Shown here: positions 1 through 7,459 of the stretch, piece by piece
Layout of the letters: each line of letters begins with the position of its first letter
Position numbering within the stretch: the stretch's first letter is position 1
From: Promethearchaeota archaeon
GTDB lineage: Archaea > Asgardarchaeota > Lokiarchaeia > Sigynarchaeales > SOKP01
Length of the DNA stretch: 21,479 nucleotides
Assembly (NCBI GenBank): GCA_019057775.1
Contig: JAHLWT010000270.1
Coordinates: 1 to 21,479, forward strand
Direction: 5' to 3'
Made by a program: the position numbers and the translations under genes
Notes under the pieces: generated by a model
The model's input: only the letters and a program-made list of their open reading frames with translations
The model's database searches: none
Told to the model about the DNA's origin: nothing

Positions 1-228
1 CATGGAAGATTGATGAAGTATTTTTGTCGGAGTTCCGGAAGTAATATTATTATTAAGAAAATATTTCGAAATATGGTTAAAAAACCACGAGAAATATCAT
101 TAAAAAAATCTCCAAGTTGTCCCATCTGTGGAAAATTATTTAAGAATGCTCTAAGTCTTAAAATTCACATAGAATATTCAAAAATAATCGATATTTATCA
201 TAAACTTTTTATTAATAACATGGTTTAA
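1..228 (+). CDS. Small single zinc-finger protein, possibly cut by the window edge
   Basis: The frame is open from the first base of the window, so the true start may lie upstream. In-window candidates are TTG at 10, ATG at 13 and ATG at 73. The ATG at 73 would give a basic protein of about 51 residues. The recognisable part is CPICGKLFKNALSLKIH, a C-x2-C-x12-H pattern as in the first three ligands of a C2H2 finger. A later His (IDIYH) lies ten residues beyond, further than the usual 3-5, so the finger is atypical. A DNA- or protein-binding role would be inference from the motif. Real coding status is uncertain because the gene is short and at the edge. Confidence 0.4.
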   Translation, partial: HGRLMKYFCRSSGSNIIIKKIFRNMVKKPREISLKKSPSCPICGKLFKNALSLKIHIEYSKIIDIYHKLFINNMV

Positions 229-370
229 TTTGAAGCAGAGGAAAAAGATAATATAAAAAAAATAGTGATCTGGTTAAGACTAATAATAAATCAAAATTCG
301 GGAGAATCAAGGTAAAAAAAAGAAAAATATTGATTAAAATTATGTTATCGATAGATTTTTAAAAAATTAG

Positions 371-378
371 TATATAAT
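371..378 (+). promoter_or_regulatory. Putative TATA box of the profilin-like gene
   Basis: TATATAAT lies 55 bases before the ATG at 433. An archaeal start site about 25 bases downstream would give a leader of roughly 30 nt. In this AT-rich DNA the call rests on position more than on sequence. Confidence 0.35.
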
Positions 379-420
379 TATTTTATAGGTAAATGACTTT
401 TAGGAATTTGACAATAATAA

Positions 421-426
421 AGAGGA
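421..426 (+). promoter_or_regulatory. Shine-Dalgarno-like site
   Basis: AGAGGA ends six bases before the ATG at 433. Its GAGG core can pair with the CCTCC at the 16S 3' end seen at the right edge of the window. Most other genes here lack such a site, so this one supports the start chosen for the gene and may mark a well-translated protein. Confidence 0.5.
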
Positions 427-432
427 AAAAAA

Positions 433-1068
433 ATGCCAGAAACTCCGGAAACCGCTGTTTATAATTTAATGCAAAATGATCCTAACATAATAGCAGGAGC
501 AGTTCTCAAAGGTAAAGAAATTATTTATTCTACAGATAATTGGGATATTAGTGCAGATGTAGGCAGAGTAGTATCAAGTTGGGTTGGTCAGGGTGCCCGA
601 TTTATTATGGTATCAGGAGTTAAGTATTCAGTATTGCAGATGGAAGCTGAACGATTAGTTGCTATGTCTTATAAAGGTGAGGGATCTATTGTAGCAGCAA
701 AGGATGATGAACATAAATTAATTGTTTATGTAGGTCCCGATGGAGACGGTAGGGGTGCTGCGATGGATGTTCAAAAAGCCCTGGGGACAATGAGCTCAGA
801 GGCAGCATATATGGATGTAAATGCTCAATTAGGGGGATCTCAACCTCAAATGGCTGAGGCTGCCTCAACTGGTGGGGATGCTCCTGTTGGTGGAGGAGGG
901 AGTGTAGATCCTCAATTACAAGGTGAAATCAAAGCTTTTTTAGACTGGATAAAAGATAGTGAAGGCTTAGTTGGCTATGTTAATTATTATCTTCAACAGA
1001 ATAATACACAAATAATATCTGAGCTATCGAAAATTTATGGTGAATTAAGACAAATTTTTGGTGTTTAG
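433..1068 (+). CDS. Profilin-like (or roadblock-fold) protein with C-terminal helical extension
   Basis: The protein has 211 residues. Residues 1 to about 120 form an alternating beta/alpha domain. Its core segment SGVKYSVLQ, then a G-x-GSI strand, then KLIVYVG and an Ala-rich C-terminal helix, lines up by eye with plant profilin (AGAKY-V-Q, G-GGI, ALVVGIY). The order AVYNLM, then a strand, then DNWDIS also fits profilin. Roadblock/LC7 domains share a related fold, so that reading stays open. Residues 135-155 are a Gly/Ala/Pro-rich linker, and 156-211 look helical, perhaps a coiled coil. Profilins bind actin monomers and poly-proline, and Asgard profilins are known to bind actin. An actin role here is inference. 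The domain comparison was made from memory, without a search. The start is supported by the SD-like site just upstream. Confidence 0.55.
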   Translation: MPETPETAVYNLMQNDPNIIAGAVLKGKEIIYSTDNWDISADVGRVVSSWVGQGARFIMVSGVKYSVLQMEAERLVAMSYKGEGSIVAAKDDEHKLIVYVGPDGDGRGAAMDVQKALGTMSSEAAYMDVNAQLGGSQPQMAEAASTGGDAPVGGGGSVDPQLQGEIKAFLDWIKDSEGLVGYVNYYLQQNNTQIISELSKIYGELRQIFGV

Positions 1069-1344
1069 TAATTATTTAATCAAATTAATTATTTATCTTC
1101 TTTCAAAAGTGAGTTTTTTTTGATTATATTCACACCCTTACATAAAATATCACAACTTGGATCCTATAATCAAACAATTTAATCAATAAATCTAAAAAAA
1201 TTTTTACATCAGTAATTGTAGGATTGTACATTTATACAAAATTAGTGTTAAGACTATTATAAAAAAAAATACGTAAATTTTTTATAAATCTTGATGATCG
1301 TTATATCTAAAGAGTTCGTAAATTTTATAAAATGGTGAGATTAT

Positions 1345-2103
1345 ATGCATAAAAATAATTTAGATGAGGCGGAAAAAGGTCGTATAAATAAAATAATGAA
1401 AAATAGATTTGAAAAATTTAATAAAGACCAAATTTTACGCCATTTTTTGATCATTGGACTGTTCAATGTTATTATTAATATTATCTGTATTTTTCTAGTG
1501 TTACCTCAATCTATTTCAAATTTAAGAGAGGGAGAGAGCATTTTGTTAATAATCATAATTATAATTTTTATAATTTTTTTCCTTAATATTCTTTTTATTC
1601 TTTTTCCGCTTAAGCTTCCATTAAAAAATGTGGATATGATAGAAACACCAACTTTTAAACCAGAATTTAAGGAGGATTTAAATTTGATTAAAGATATCAA
1701 GACAGAGACTACTACAAAACTAAAATTGGAAGGAAAAAAGGAAGAGTATTTATCTGAAGAGGATATGGAACTAGAAATCCCTGTAATACCGGTAGCACCC
1801 AAGAAAAAAGAAAAATTAACCTTAGATGCTTCTAATTTATCAAATGATGTATTGGAAAGAATAAAGTTGGTTAAGTCACCTAATACAAAAGTAGTTTTAG
1901 TAAATTGTGATCGTTGCGAAGCTATTATCCCTGTTCCTATTCCTAAGAATTATGTATCATCATCAGAATTACCTGTAGTGCCTGTAAGTTTTATTCATAA
2001 AAATCTTCAAAATAAAGATCAACATTGTATAACAATTCATCTAGATCATGATTTTGATATTAGAAGACAAAGGATATCTGACGTAATCTTATCATCTGAT
2101 TAA
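1345..2103 (+). CDS. Two-TM membrane protein with a C-terminal Cys/His domain
   Basis: I do not recognise a named family. The 252-residue protein begins with a charged segment. Two hydrophobic helices follow at about 34-54 and 66-88, forming a hairpin that would leave both ends on the same side, probably the cytoplasm. A charged, low-complexity linker (about 105-165) carries Glu/Lys-rich stretches and the Pro/Val-rich EIPVIPVAP. The last 75 residues look like a compact domain: VNCDRCEAIIPVPIP gives C188 and C191, and DQHCITIHLDHDFDIRR gives H227, C228, H232 and H235, which could bind a metal. The layout suggests a membrane-anchored sensor or adaptor, but that is a guess. ATG at 1345 is the only good start. 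An ATG at 1332 runs into a stop after six codons. Confidence 0.75.
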   Translation: MHKNNLDEAEKGRINKIMKNRFEKFNKDQILRHFLIIGLFNVIINIICIFLVLPQSISNLREGESILLIIIIIIFIIFFLNILFILFPLKLPLKNVDMIETPTFKPEFKEDLNLIKDIKTETTTKLKLEGKKEEYLSEEDMELEIPVIPVAPKKKEKLTLDASNLSNDVLERIKLVKSPNTKVVLVNCDRCEAIIPVPIPKNYVSSSELPVVPVSFIHKNLQNKDQHCITIHLDHDFDIRRQRISDVILSSD

Positions 2104-2164
2104 TCCTTAATCTATTATTATCACTTTAATATTAATATACTACAAACGAGTGTTAATCTTAAAA

Positions 2165-2521
2165 ATGGCTTTAATAATTGATAAAAATGAAAAAATAGGC
2201 AGTTTTTCGGTTTATTTAAAGCTCTTCAAATTACATAAGAGTTTTCTTTTAATGATTTCAGATCAAGAAGATATGGGGATTGGTAATGTGACTCTAGGAA
2301 GTCCCCCTATTTATGAGAGTGTGAAATCACCAACGACATCCTATAATATTTTTGGCGTTAAAAGTAATTTACTTAGTACTATCATCTCGGAAAGAGCTTC
2401 ATTTATTCTTAAATTACCGGTGTTATTGCTATTGTTTTTGAAAACTAAAATAAGTGAGGAAGAGATAATTCAACCATTGATATATTTCATTAATAATACG
2501 TTGGAGAGTATTATAGAATAA
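2165..2521 (+). CDS. Small protein resembling proteasome assembly chaperone 3/4
   Basis: This is a protein of 118 residues from ATG 2165. A GTG at 2150 in the same frame would add five residues. The predicted order is strand, strand (KSFLLMISDQ), a MGIGNVTLGSP turn, a strand (TTSYNIFG), a helix (LLSTIISERASFIL), a strand (PVLLLLFL) and a final helix ending LESIIE. This matches by eye the small PAC3 (PSMG3) and PAC4 fold: a beta strand, a MG-L turn, LTTKVLLG, then a helix, a strand and a helix. Eukaryotic PAC3/PAC4 form a dimer that helps build the 20S alpha ring. The assignment is a remote-similarity inference made without a search. No proteasome gene is in the window. Confidence 0.45.
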   Translation: MALIIDKNEKIGSFSVYLKLFKLHKSFLLMISDQEDMGIGNVTLGSPPIYESVKSPTTSYNIFGVKSNLLSTIISERASFILKLPVLLLLFLKTKISEEEIIQPLIYFINNTLESIIE

Positions 2522-2706
2522 TAAGATTAATTTAAACTAAGGAATTTTTGGCCAAATATTAGTTAAATCCTTTTCAAAGTGATATCTCATACAATAAATT
2601 TTTTATTATGTTAGATTTGATTGTGATTTAAAGAAATAATTTTTTTAATGAAAGTTTATTTAATAATGTAAAACAAAACTAAAATTTCTTAATTCAAACT
2701 TATTAG

Positions 2707-2867
2707 GCAGGGATAACCAAGCCTGGTCAACGGTGCCGGACTCAAGATCTGATAGATATATTTTCCGTTGAATTAAGCAAACTCTGATGGGATATCCGGT
2801 CTCACAGGAGTACGTGGGTTCGAAAATAGTCTGTTTCCTCAGACTTTCGAGATTCCCACTCCCTGCA
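2707..2867 (+). tRNA. tRNA-Leu(CAA) with two introns
   Basis: The exons fold as a class II tRNA: acceptor GCAGGGA pairs with TCCCTGC (A73), the anticodon arm is CCGGA-CTCAAGA-TCCGG, the variable arm TCTCACAGGAGTAC, and the T stem GTGGG/CCCAC. Intron 1 is 2747-2793 (47 nt) at the canonical 37/38 site. Exon CTCA pairs with intron TGGG, flanked by bulges AGA and ATA. Intron 2 is 2825-2853 (29 nt) in the T-loop between positions 59 and 60. TTCG pairs with CGAG, flanked by bulges AAA and ATT, and the intron is capped by AGTCTG/CAGACT. Cutting after the second base of each bulge restores the standard T-loop TTCGAAT. Both introns therefore have bulge-helix-bulge substrates for archaeal tRNA-splicing endonuclease. 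Confidence 0.93.
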
Positions 2868-2986
2868 TTCTTTTTTAAAATGAAAAATATATTAATTTAA
2901 ATACTAATAAAATGAGTTCAATAGATCTGAACTAAAAATCCTCCGATGAGATGAATTTTTAGAATCGTATTCAAGATTAATTTTTG

Positions 2987-3223
2987 TTACACGAGCAATC
3001 CTGGTAAAAACAAGACTGAAAACATCACAACCATCATTACGATTAAAAAAATGCATTGGAATCTACCTTTTTTCTTTTGTTTCCTCTCTTGTTCAAGGTA
3101 ATTATCACGGCAAGGTTGACTACAATACTTTTTATCTGTTGGCATCGCTTTACTACAAATAGGACAATGGCTATGAGGGCCCCATTTTTTTTTTATTTGA
3201 TCTTTCCATGAAGATTGAGACAT
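2987..3223 (-). CDS. Small Zn-ribbon protein with C-terminal membrane anchor (DUF2116-like)
   Basis: The 78-residue protein has a zinc-binding motif near its N-terminus: C20-P-I-C23, then C34 and C38 in YCSQPCRDNYLEQE. A Lys/Arg-rich stretch follows, then one hydrophobic helix at about 56-77 that ends the protein, so it is tail-anchored. Archaea carry a family of such small 'HCPICGK...FCS..C' zinc-ribbon membrane proteins (DUF2116 type) of unknown function, and this one matches in length and order. It lies downstream of pyrH on the same strand with a 71-base gap, so co-transcription is possible. Confidence 0.7.
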   Translation of the reverse strand: MSQSSWKDQIKKKWGPHSHCPICSKAMPTDKKYCSQPCRDNYLEQERKQKKKGRFQCIFLIVMMVVMFSVLFLPGLLV

Positions 3224-3294
3224 TTTTAATTTAATAACAAATATATTATTTTAATTAAATTAAAAAACGAAAGTTAAAATATTTTATGAGATCT

Positions 3295-4005
3295 TTATTC
3301 TTTTGATATAATGGTTCCATTTATATCTTCATTCCCATTCCAATATTTCCTAAACTCATTCAACTCTAGTGCAGACATTACAATTACTTTAATATTACTA
3401 CGTTTTAAAATTTGCAAAGAAACAGCATCAAAAATACGATATTCTCCGGCTATAGCCTGTTTATAACTAGATGATTCAATGATCAACTTCTGTAATTTAG
3501 TATATGTAATGTGTTTGAATAGTTTAGCATCATCAAAACGTTTTGGGTCCTTATCATAAATTCCTTTAACATCTGTTAGAATGATCAGTTCCCTTGCTTC
3601 TATGAATTCTGCGACTTCAAGAGCTACTGAGGTCGTAGATTGCCCTGGTTGTAATCCCCCCATTACAATAAATTTATTAAATAATATTGCAGTGGAGAGT
3701 TCCTCAATTGTTTTTGGAACTAGGGGAAAAGCATGCTCCTTTAGAGAAGAAATTAATAGTTTTGAATTGATCCTTGATAATTCAATCCCATATATATCAC
3801 ACTCCGCTTCATTTCCATTTAAAGACCTAACAGCTTCTATATACTTTCTTGCTATTATTCCTCCGCCACAAACAATAATATTGCTGCCTGAGTTTTTATT
3901 ATTTTTCAGAATATTGCTAAATTCTTCGATTTTTGGTGAATTAATTGTAAAATCTTCATTAAATAGTAGAGATCCTCCCAACTTTATAACAAAATTTCTT
4001 CTCAT
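3295..4005 (-). CDS. pyrH: Uridylate (UMP) kinase, archaeal type
   Basis: This is a 236-residue amino-acid-kinase-fold enzyme that phosphorylates UMP to UDP with ATP in pyrimidine nucleotide synthesis. Visible motifs are the N-terminal KLGGSLLF, the glycine loop VCGGGIIARKYIE, the segment GIELSRINSKLLI (very like GIQ-TRANAMLLI of archaeal PyrH), VMGGLQPGQSTT, and ILTDVKGIYDKDPKRF, typical of the family's nucleotide-binding part. Length fits the archaeal enzyme (about 225-235). MfnE of methanofuran synthesis also belongs to this superfamily and an mfnB-like gene lies nearby, but the SRINSKLLI segment favours UMP kinase. It is divergent from pantoate kinase across a 69-base AT-rich gap that must hold both promoters. 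Confidence 0.9.
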   Translation of the reverse strand: MRRNFVIKLGGSLLFNEDFTINSPKIEEFSNILKNNKNSGSNIIVCGGGIIARKYIEAVRSLNGNEAECDIYGIELSRINSKLLISSLKEHAFPLVPKTIEELSTAILFNKFIVMGGLQPGQSTTSVALEVAEFIEARELIILTDVKGIYDKDPKRFDDAKLFKHITYTKLQKLIIESSSYKQAIAGEYRIFDAVSLQILKRSNIKVIVMSALELNEFRKYWNGNEDINGTIISKE

Positions 4006-4074
4006 AATATTTTCATTGAAATTTTCTTTGTAATAATATATAGTTGATTAGATAAATTAAGTTATATAAGATTC

Positions 4075-5040
4075 ATGAATGAAGAGAAAAAAAAAATAAT
4101 TGTTGAAGTACCACACAGAATATCAGGATTTTTCGAGATAGTCGATAAAGTTAATGGTATTAAAATTGAAAATCCTGTAAAGATAGGTTCTCGGGGTGCT
4201 GGTTTTAATGTGAGCACACTTGGAACAACAGAAATTAACATGCTATATTTCGAGAAAAAAAGAGAGAATACTGATGTTGAAATTTTTATCAACAATAAAA
4301 GATATGATCATTCAGCTGAAACTACATATTACATTGTAGATTATGTTAAAAATCTTACTAAAAAGCCGTTCAATATAAGAATCAATCACTCCTTTAAATT
4401 ACCCGTAGGATGTGGATATGGTGCTAGTGGTTCTGGAGCTTTAGGGACTATTTTTGGTTTGGATTACTTGCTCGATTTAAAATTGTCTTATCAAGAAAAG
4501 GGAAAGATAGCTCATATTGCAGAAGTAGAAAATAAAACAGGTTTAGGGACAATTTGTGGGCAGTTAAGTGGAGGATTGTGCATGTTAAAAGAACCAGGAT
4601 ATCCATGTGTTTCAGAGAGAATAAAAATAACCAAAAAGATTCAAATTGTATGTGGTACATTTGGATCTATTCATACAAAAAGTATCCTTACAAATCCTGT
4701 TTTAAATTTAAGGATAAAGAAAGCAGGTAAAAGAGCTTTAAACCGATTATTACAAAACCCTAATATTAAAACTTTCATTAGAGAATCTTTAACATTTGTT
4801 GAAACAACAGAGATCCTTGAACTCCTTGAATTGCCAAAAATTAAAGAGCTGATAAGAAATTTAAACAACCTAAATATTATAGGAGCAAGTATGAATCAAT
4901 TAGGGCGTTCTGTTTATGCAATATGTAAAAATTATAAGGTAAAAGATGTGTTAGACGTTTTTGAATCGTATACTCCCCAAATTAAAATTTCAATGACTTC
5001 TATATCTGAAAAAAAACCGATCAGCTTAAAGAAGATGTAA
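4075..5040 (+). CDS. Pantoate kinase (GHMP kinase family)
   Basis: The protein has 321 residues. Most archaea make 4'-phosphopantothenate for coenzyme A by phosphorylating pantoate first and then joining beta-alanine, and this enzyme does the first step. The GHMP ATP-binding loop is at 110-124 (PVGCGYGASGSGALG). Other family segments are the N-terminal VPHRISGFFEI, AEVENKTGLGTICGQLSGG (about 150-168) and the C-terminal IGASMNQLGRSVYAI. Length and order fit archaeal pantoate kinase (COG1829) better than mevalonate or homoserine kinase. The partner phosphopantothenate synthetase is not in the window. It converges on proC with a 15-base gap. Confidence 0.88.
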   Translation: MNEEKKKIIVEVPHRISGFFEIVDKVNGIKIENPVKIGSRGAGFNVSTLGTTEINMLYFEKKRENTDVEIFINNKRYDHSAETTYYIVDYVKNLTKKPFNIRINHSFKLPVGCGYGASGSGALGTIFGLDYLLDLKLSYQEKGKIAHIAEVENKTGLGTICGQLSGGLCMLKEPGYPCVSERIKITKKIQIVCGTFGSIHTKSILTNPVLNLRIKKAGKRALNRLLQNPNIKTFIRESLTFVETTEILELLELPKIKELIRNLNNLNIIGASMNQLGRSVYAICKNYKVKDVLDVFESYTPQIKISMTSISEKKPISLKKM

Positions 5041-5055
5041 TAAAAGTTAAATCAT

Positions 5056-5871
5056 CTATTTTGCAGAATTTAACTCCCTGGATTTTATAGTAGCCGCTTC
5101 TACAGCACTTATTAATGTCGCTCTCAATTTTGCTGATTCTAATTCATGAATAGCGGTTATTGTTGTTCCTCCAGGTGTAGCAACCATATCTTTCAATTCT
5201 CCGGGGTGTTTATTCGTTTCTAATAATAATTTAGCTGAGCCCAACACTGTTTGGGCTGCGAGTTTTTGCGCGATATCTCTAGGTAAGCCCATTTTTACTC
5301 CTCCATCAGCAAGAGCTTCAATTATAATAAAAATGTAAGCAGGACCACTTCCTGATAATCCCGTAACGGCATCTAAATGTTTTTCTTCTAATTCAACTAC
5401 CATTCCAACAGCATTAAAAATTCTTTTAACAATTTCTAAATCTGACTCAGTTATATTACTATTGTTAGCAATTACTGTAGCAGCAGCACCTATAAGTGCA
5501 GGGGTATTTGTCATAACCCTTATCAATCCTACGCTTTTATCAATAAATTTATTAATATGAATAAACTTAACTCCTGCTGCAATTGAGATTATAATTTGTT
5601 CTCTTGTTATAGTTGAACCTATTTCATGTAAAACTTTATCAATTACTTGTGGAAGTACTGCTATTAATATAAATTTTGAAGCTTTAACTAATTCTAGATT
5701 ATTTCTTGCAGATTCTACATCATATTTGTGAGAACGTTCTTTAAGGCGTTCCTCGTCAACATCATAAATAATTATTTTATTTTTTTCAATAGTGTTTGTA
5801 CAAATTAACCTCTTTAAAAGTCCTGAACCGATTTTTCCAACTCCAATTATTCCAAGCTCTTTTTCATACAT
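5056..5871 (-). CDS. proC: Pyrroline-5-carboxylate reductase
   Basis: The 271-residue enzyme reduces 1-pyrroline-5-carboxylate to proline with NAD(P)H, the last step of proline synthesis. The N-terminal Rossmann motif is LGIIGVGKIGSGLLKRL. Further signatures are FILIAVLPQ, IISIAAGV, IRVMTNTPALIG, the conserved LDAVTGLSGSGPAYIF and the C-terminal MVATPGGTTITAIHELE. I chose the ATG whose first base is at 5871. The 19 in-frame codons upstream of it encode an AT-rich hydrophobic run (KYLISFNKLIFLLVIFLI) that does not belong to the family and is likely leader or promoter DNA. It follows mfnB on the same strand with a gap of 101 bases. Confidence 0.93.
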   Translation of the reverse strand: MYEKELGIIGVGKIGSGLLKRLICTNTIEKNKIIIYDVDEERLKERSHKYDVESARNNLELVKASKFILIAVLPQVIDKVLHEIGSTITREQIIISIAAGVKFIHINKFIDKSVGLIRVMTNTPALIGAAATVIANNSNITESDLEIVKRIFNAVGMVVELEEKHLDAVTGLSGSGPAYIFIIIEALADGGVKMGLPRDIAQKLAAQTVLGSAKLLLETNKHPGELKDMVATPGGTTITAIHELESAKLRATLISAVEAATIKSRELNSAK

Positions 5872-5972
5872 AATTAAAAAAATAACTAATAAGAAAATAA
5901 GTTTATTAAATGAAATTAAATATTTCATCTTGAATTAAATTTGATAGACAAGAGATTTATTAAATCTTGGAT

Positions 5973-6707
5973 TTATTTATACAATTCTTTTTTTAACTCT
6001 TGAATAAGATGTTCCTTAATTACCCCGTTATTCCTATCATAATCCTCACATACAACTGATCTTACTCCTATAATATCTGGGGATATTCGTTTCAAGTTTA
6101 TTATATTCCATTTCATTAAATTCCCCGCTAAAGCAACTTTAAGACCATAGTTTTTGGCTTTATTTGTAAACTCTATTAATTGATCATCATTCAAGAAATC
6201 GAACAAACCTTTGCCGTCTTTTATATAAGTATCAAGCATCGCAATATCAGATCCAGATTTAGCGGCGATTGAAGGAATAGACATGAATTTTGGTGAAGAA
6301 CTCATTCTAACTTGATCAGCATATCCGGCAACAACTACGAGGATTTTTTCATTATAACCTTTTACGGCTTTTACAACTTTTTTCATTAATCTAATACCTT
6401 CTTTTATGTTTCGGGGGCCCAATAATCCTACTTTTATTATATCTGCTCCAGAAACTGCTGCACCTAATGCTGCTAAAGATGCTGAACCAGGTAAATTTGG
6501 GAAATCTCCAATAGTAGCACTTAATAATTGAGAACTTTCAGGAGGAATTAAATTTTTCATCTCGCTAATTACCCAAGGAAAGTTTGCTCCTAGCGATCCT
6601 TCTTCAGGATTTTTGCAATCTATAAAATCTACATTTTGATTTACTACAATTTTCGCTTCCTCAATGGTTCGAGGACTGATTAAAAGATTAATTTTGTTGT
6701 GGGGCAT
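5973..6707 (-). CDS. mfnB: (5-formylfuran-3-yl)methyl phosphate synthase-like (MfnB family)
   Basis: The 244-residue TIM-barrel protein is close to methanogen MfnB (MJ1099 family), which condenses two glyceraldehyde-3-phosphate molecules into the furan precursor of methanofuran. Matching segments are LLISPRTIEEAK at the start, DFIDCKNPEEGSLGANFPW with the Schiff-base Lys in CKNP, SATIGDFPNLPGSASLAALGA, GADIIKVGLLGP, VVAGYADQVR, AMLDTYIKDGKGLFDF, LKVALAGNL and the closing DIIGVRSVVC--DRNNG. All parts of the barrel are present, so it should be active. Methanofuran-type C1 carriers serve formylmethanofuran dehydrogenase in H4MPT-linked pathways. That this organism uses one is inference; no mcr or fwd genes are in the window. 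Confidence 0.88.
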   Translation of the reverse strand: MPHNKINLLISPRTIEEAKIVVNQNVDFIDCKNPEEGSLGANFPWVISEMKNLIPPESSQLLSATIGDFPNLPGSASLAALGAAVSGADIIKVGLLGPRNIKEGIRLMKKVVKAVKGYNEKILVVVAGYADQVRMSSSPKFMSIPSIAAKSGSDIAMLDTYIKDGKGLFDFLNDDQLIEFTNKAKNYGLKVALAGNLMKWNIINLKRISPDIIGVRSVVCEDYDRNNGVIKEHLIQELKKELYK

Positions 6708-6931
6708 TGTTTATCTTATTTAATGTAAATACAGCAAAATATTAAAAAATTTTATTTCATTATTATAAAATTTATATTCAATATATTTAGGTTATTTCAT
6801 TATGTATTTTCAATATTTTTTGTATTTAGAATAAAAGTAATCTAAAACATTTAATTTGTCTCTAATTTTTATATAAAAATTTAAATTAAATCATTATTAT
6901 TAAATATAAAAAAAAAGATATTGAACATATT

Positions 6932-7459
6932 ATGTCCCCTAAAGAAATTACAAAATTAGATATTACTGAGGAAGTATTTAAAGAACCAATAGAAGTTATT
7001 AAACAATTATCATCGAATTTAGATTTAAAATATACTAAAGTAATACAAACGTATGTGATGGAAGAAAGGAGATTGAATTTAATATTAGAAAACCAAGGGT
7101 CGAGCTATTTTAAAGGTAAAGTTGTTTGGATTGGCAATAAGAAAGATGATACTGAGGGTTCAATATTCTGTGTTGATACAAAAGATGAACTAAAACAAAT
7201 TAACCCAACAGCGGAAAATACCGAAAAAATTACACTAGATATTAAAAAAGAACTAATTAAAATATCTACAGTATCCAAAACTAAATGTTCTGTATGTGGA
7301 AAAAATATTGAGATTTTTGATGAGGTAACTGGTTGCCCTATATGCGAAGCAAAAGCTCATAAAGAACACCTTACAGATTGGGTAAGAATGAAACACACAT
7401 GTCCAGTTTGTAAGAAATCTTTAAATGTCTCAGGAACAGGGGTAATATTTATCGATTAA
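6932..7459 (+). CDS. RING-like / treble-clef zinc protein
   Basis: The 175-residue protein has an N-terminal mixed alpha/beta region (1-112) that I do not recognise. A C-terminal eight-ligand zinc module follows: C119-x2-C122, C135-x2-C138, H143-x2-H146, C157-x2-C160, with W150 in EHLTDW and a closing CPVC. The order and the CPIC-x4-H-x2-HL-x2-W-x6-CPVC layout resemble RING-type E3 ligase domains and the small RING proteins of archaeal ubiquitin-like systems. Spacing in the middle pair is not the textbook RING-H2 one, so 'RING-like' is safer. No ubiquitin, E1 or E2 gene is adjacent. Its stop codon overlaps the convergent HisA-like stop by four bases. Confidence 0.7.
   Translation: MSPKEITKLDITEEVFKEPIEVIKQLSSNLDLKYTKVIQTYVMEERRLNLILENQGSSYFKGKVVWIGNKKDDTEGSIFCVDTKDELKQINPTAENTEKITLDIKKELIKISTVSKTKCSVCGKNIEIFDEVTGCPICEAKAHKEHLTDWVRMKHTCPVCKKSLNVSGTGVIFID

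Noticed and set aside
3295..4005. MfnE-type kinase because an mfnB-like gene is nearby
   Set aside because: The GIELSRINSKLLI segment and overall order fit archaeal UMP kinase more closely.
3581..4033. Plus-strand frame of 150 codons opposite pyrH
   Set aside because: It mirrors the UMP kinase gene; the predicted protein is Ser/Ile-rich without recognisable structure.
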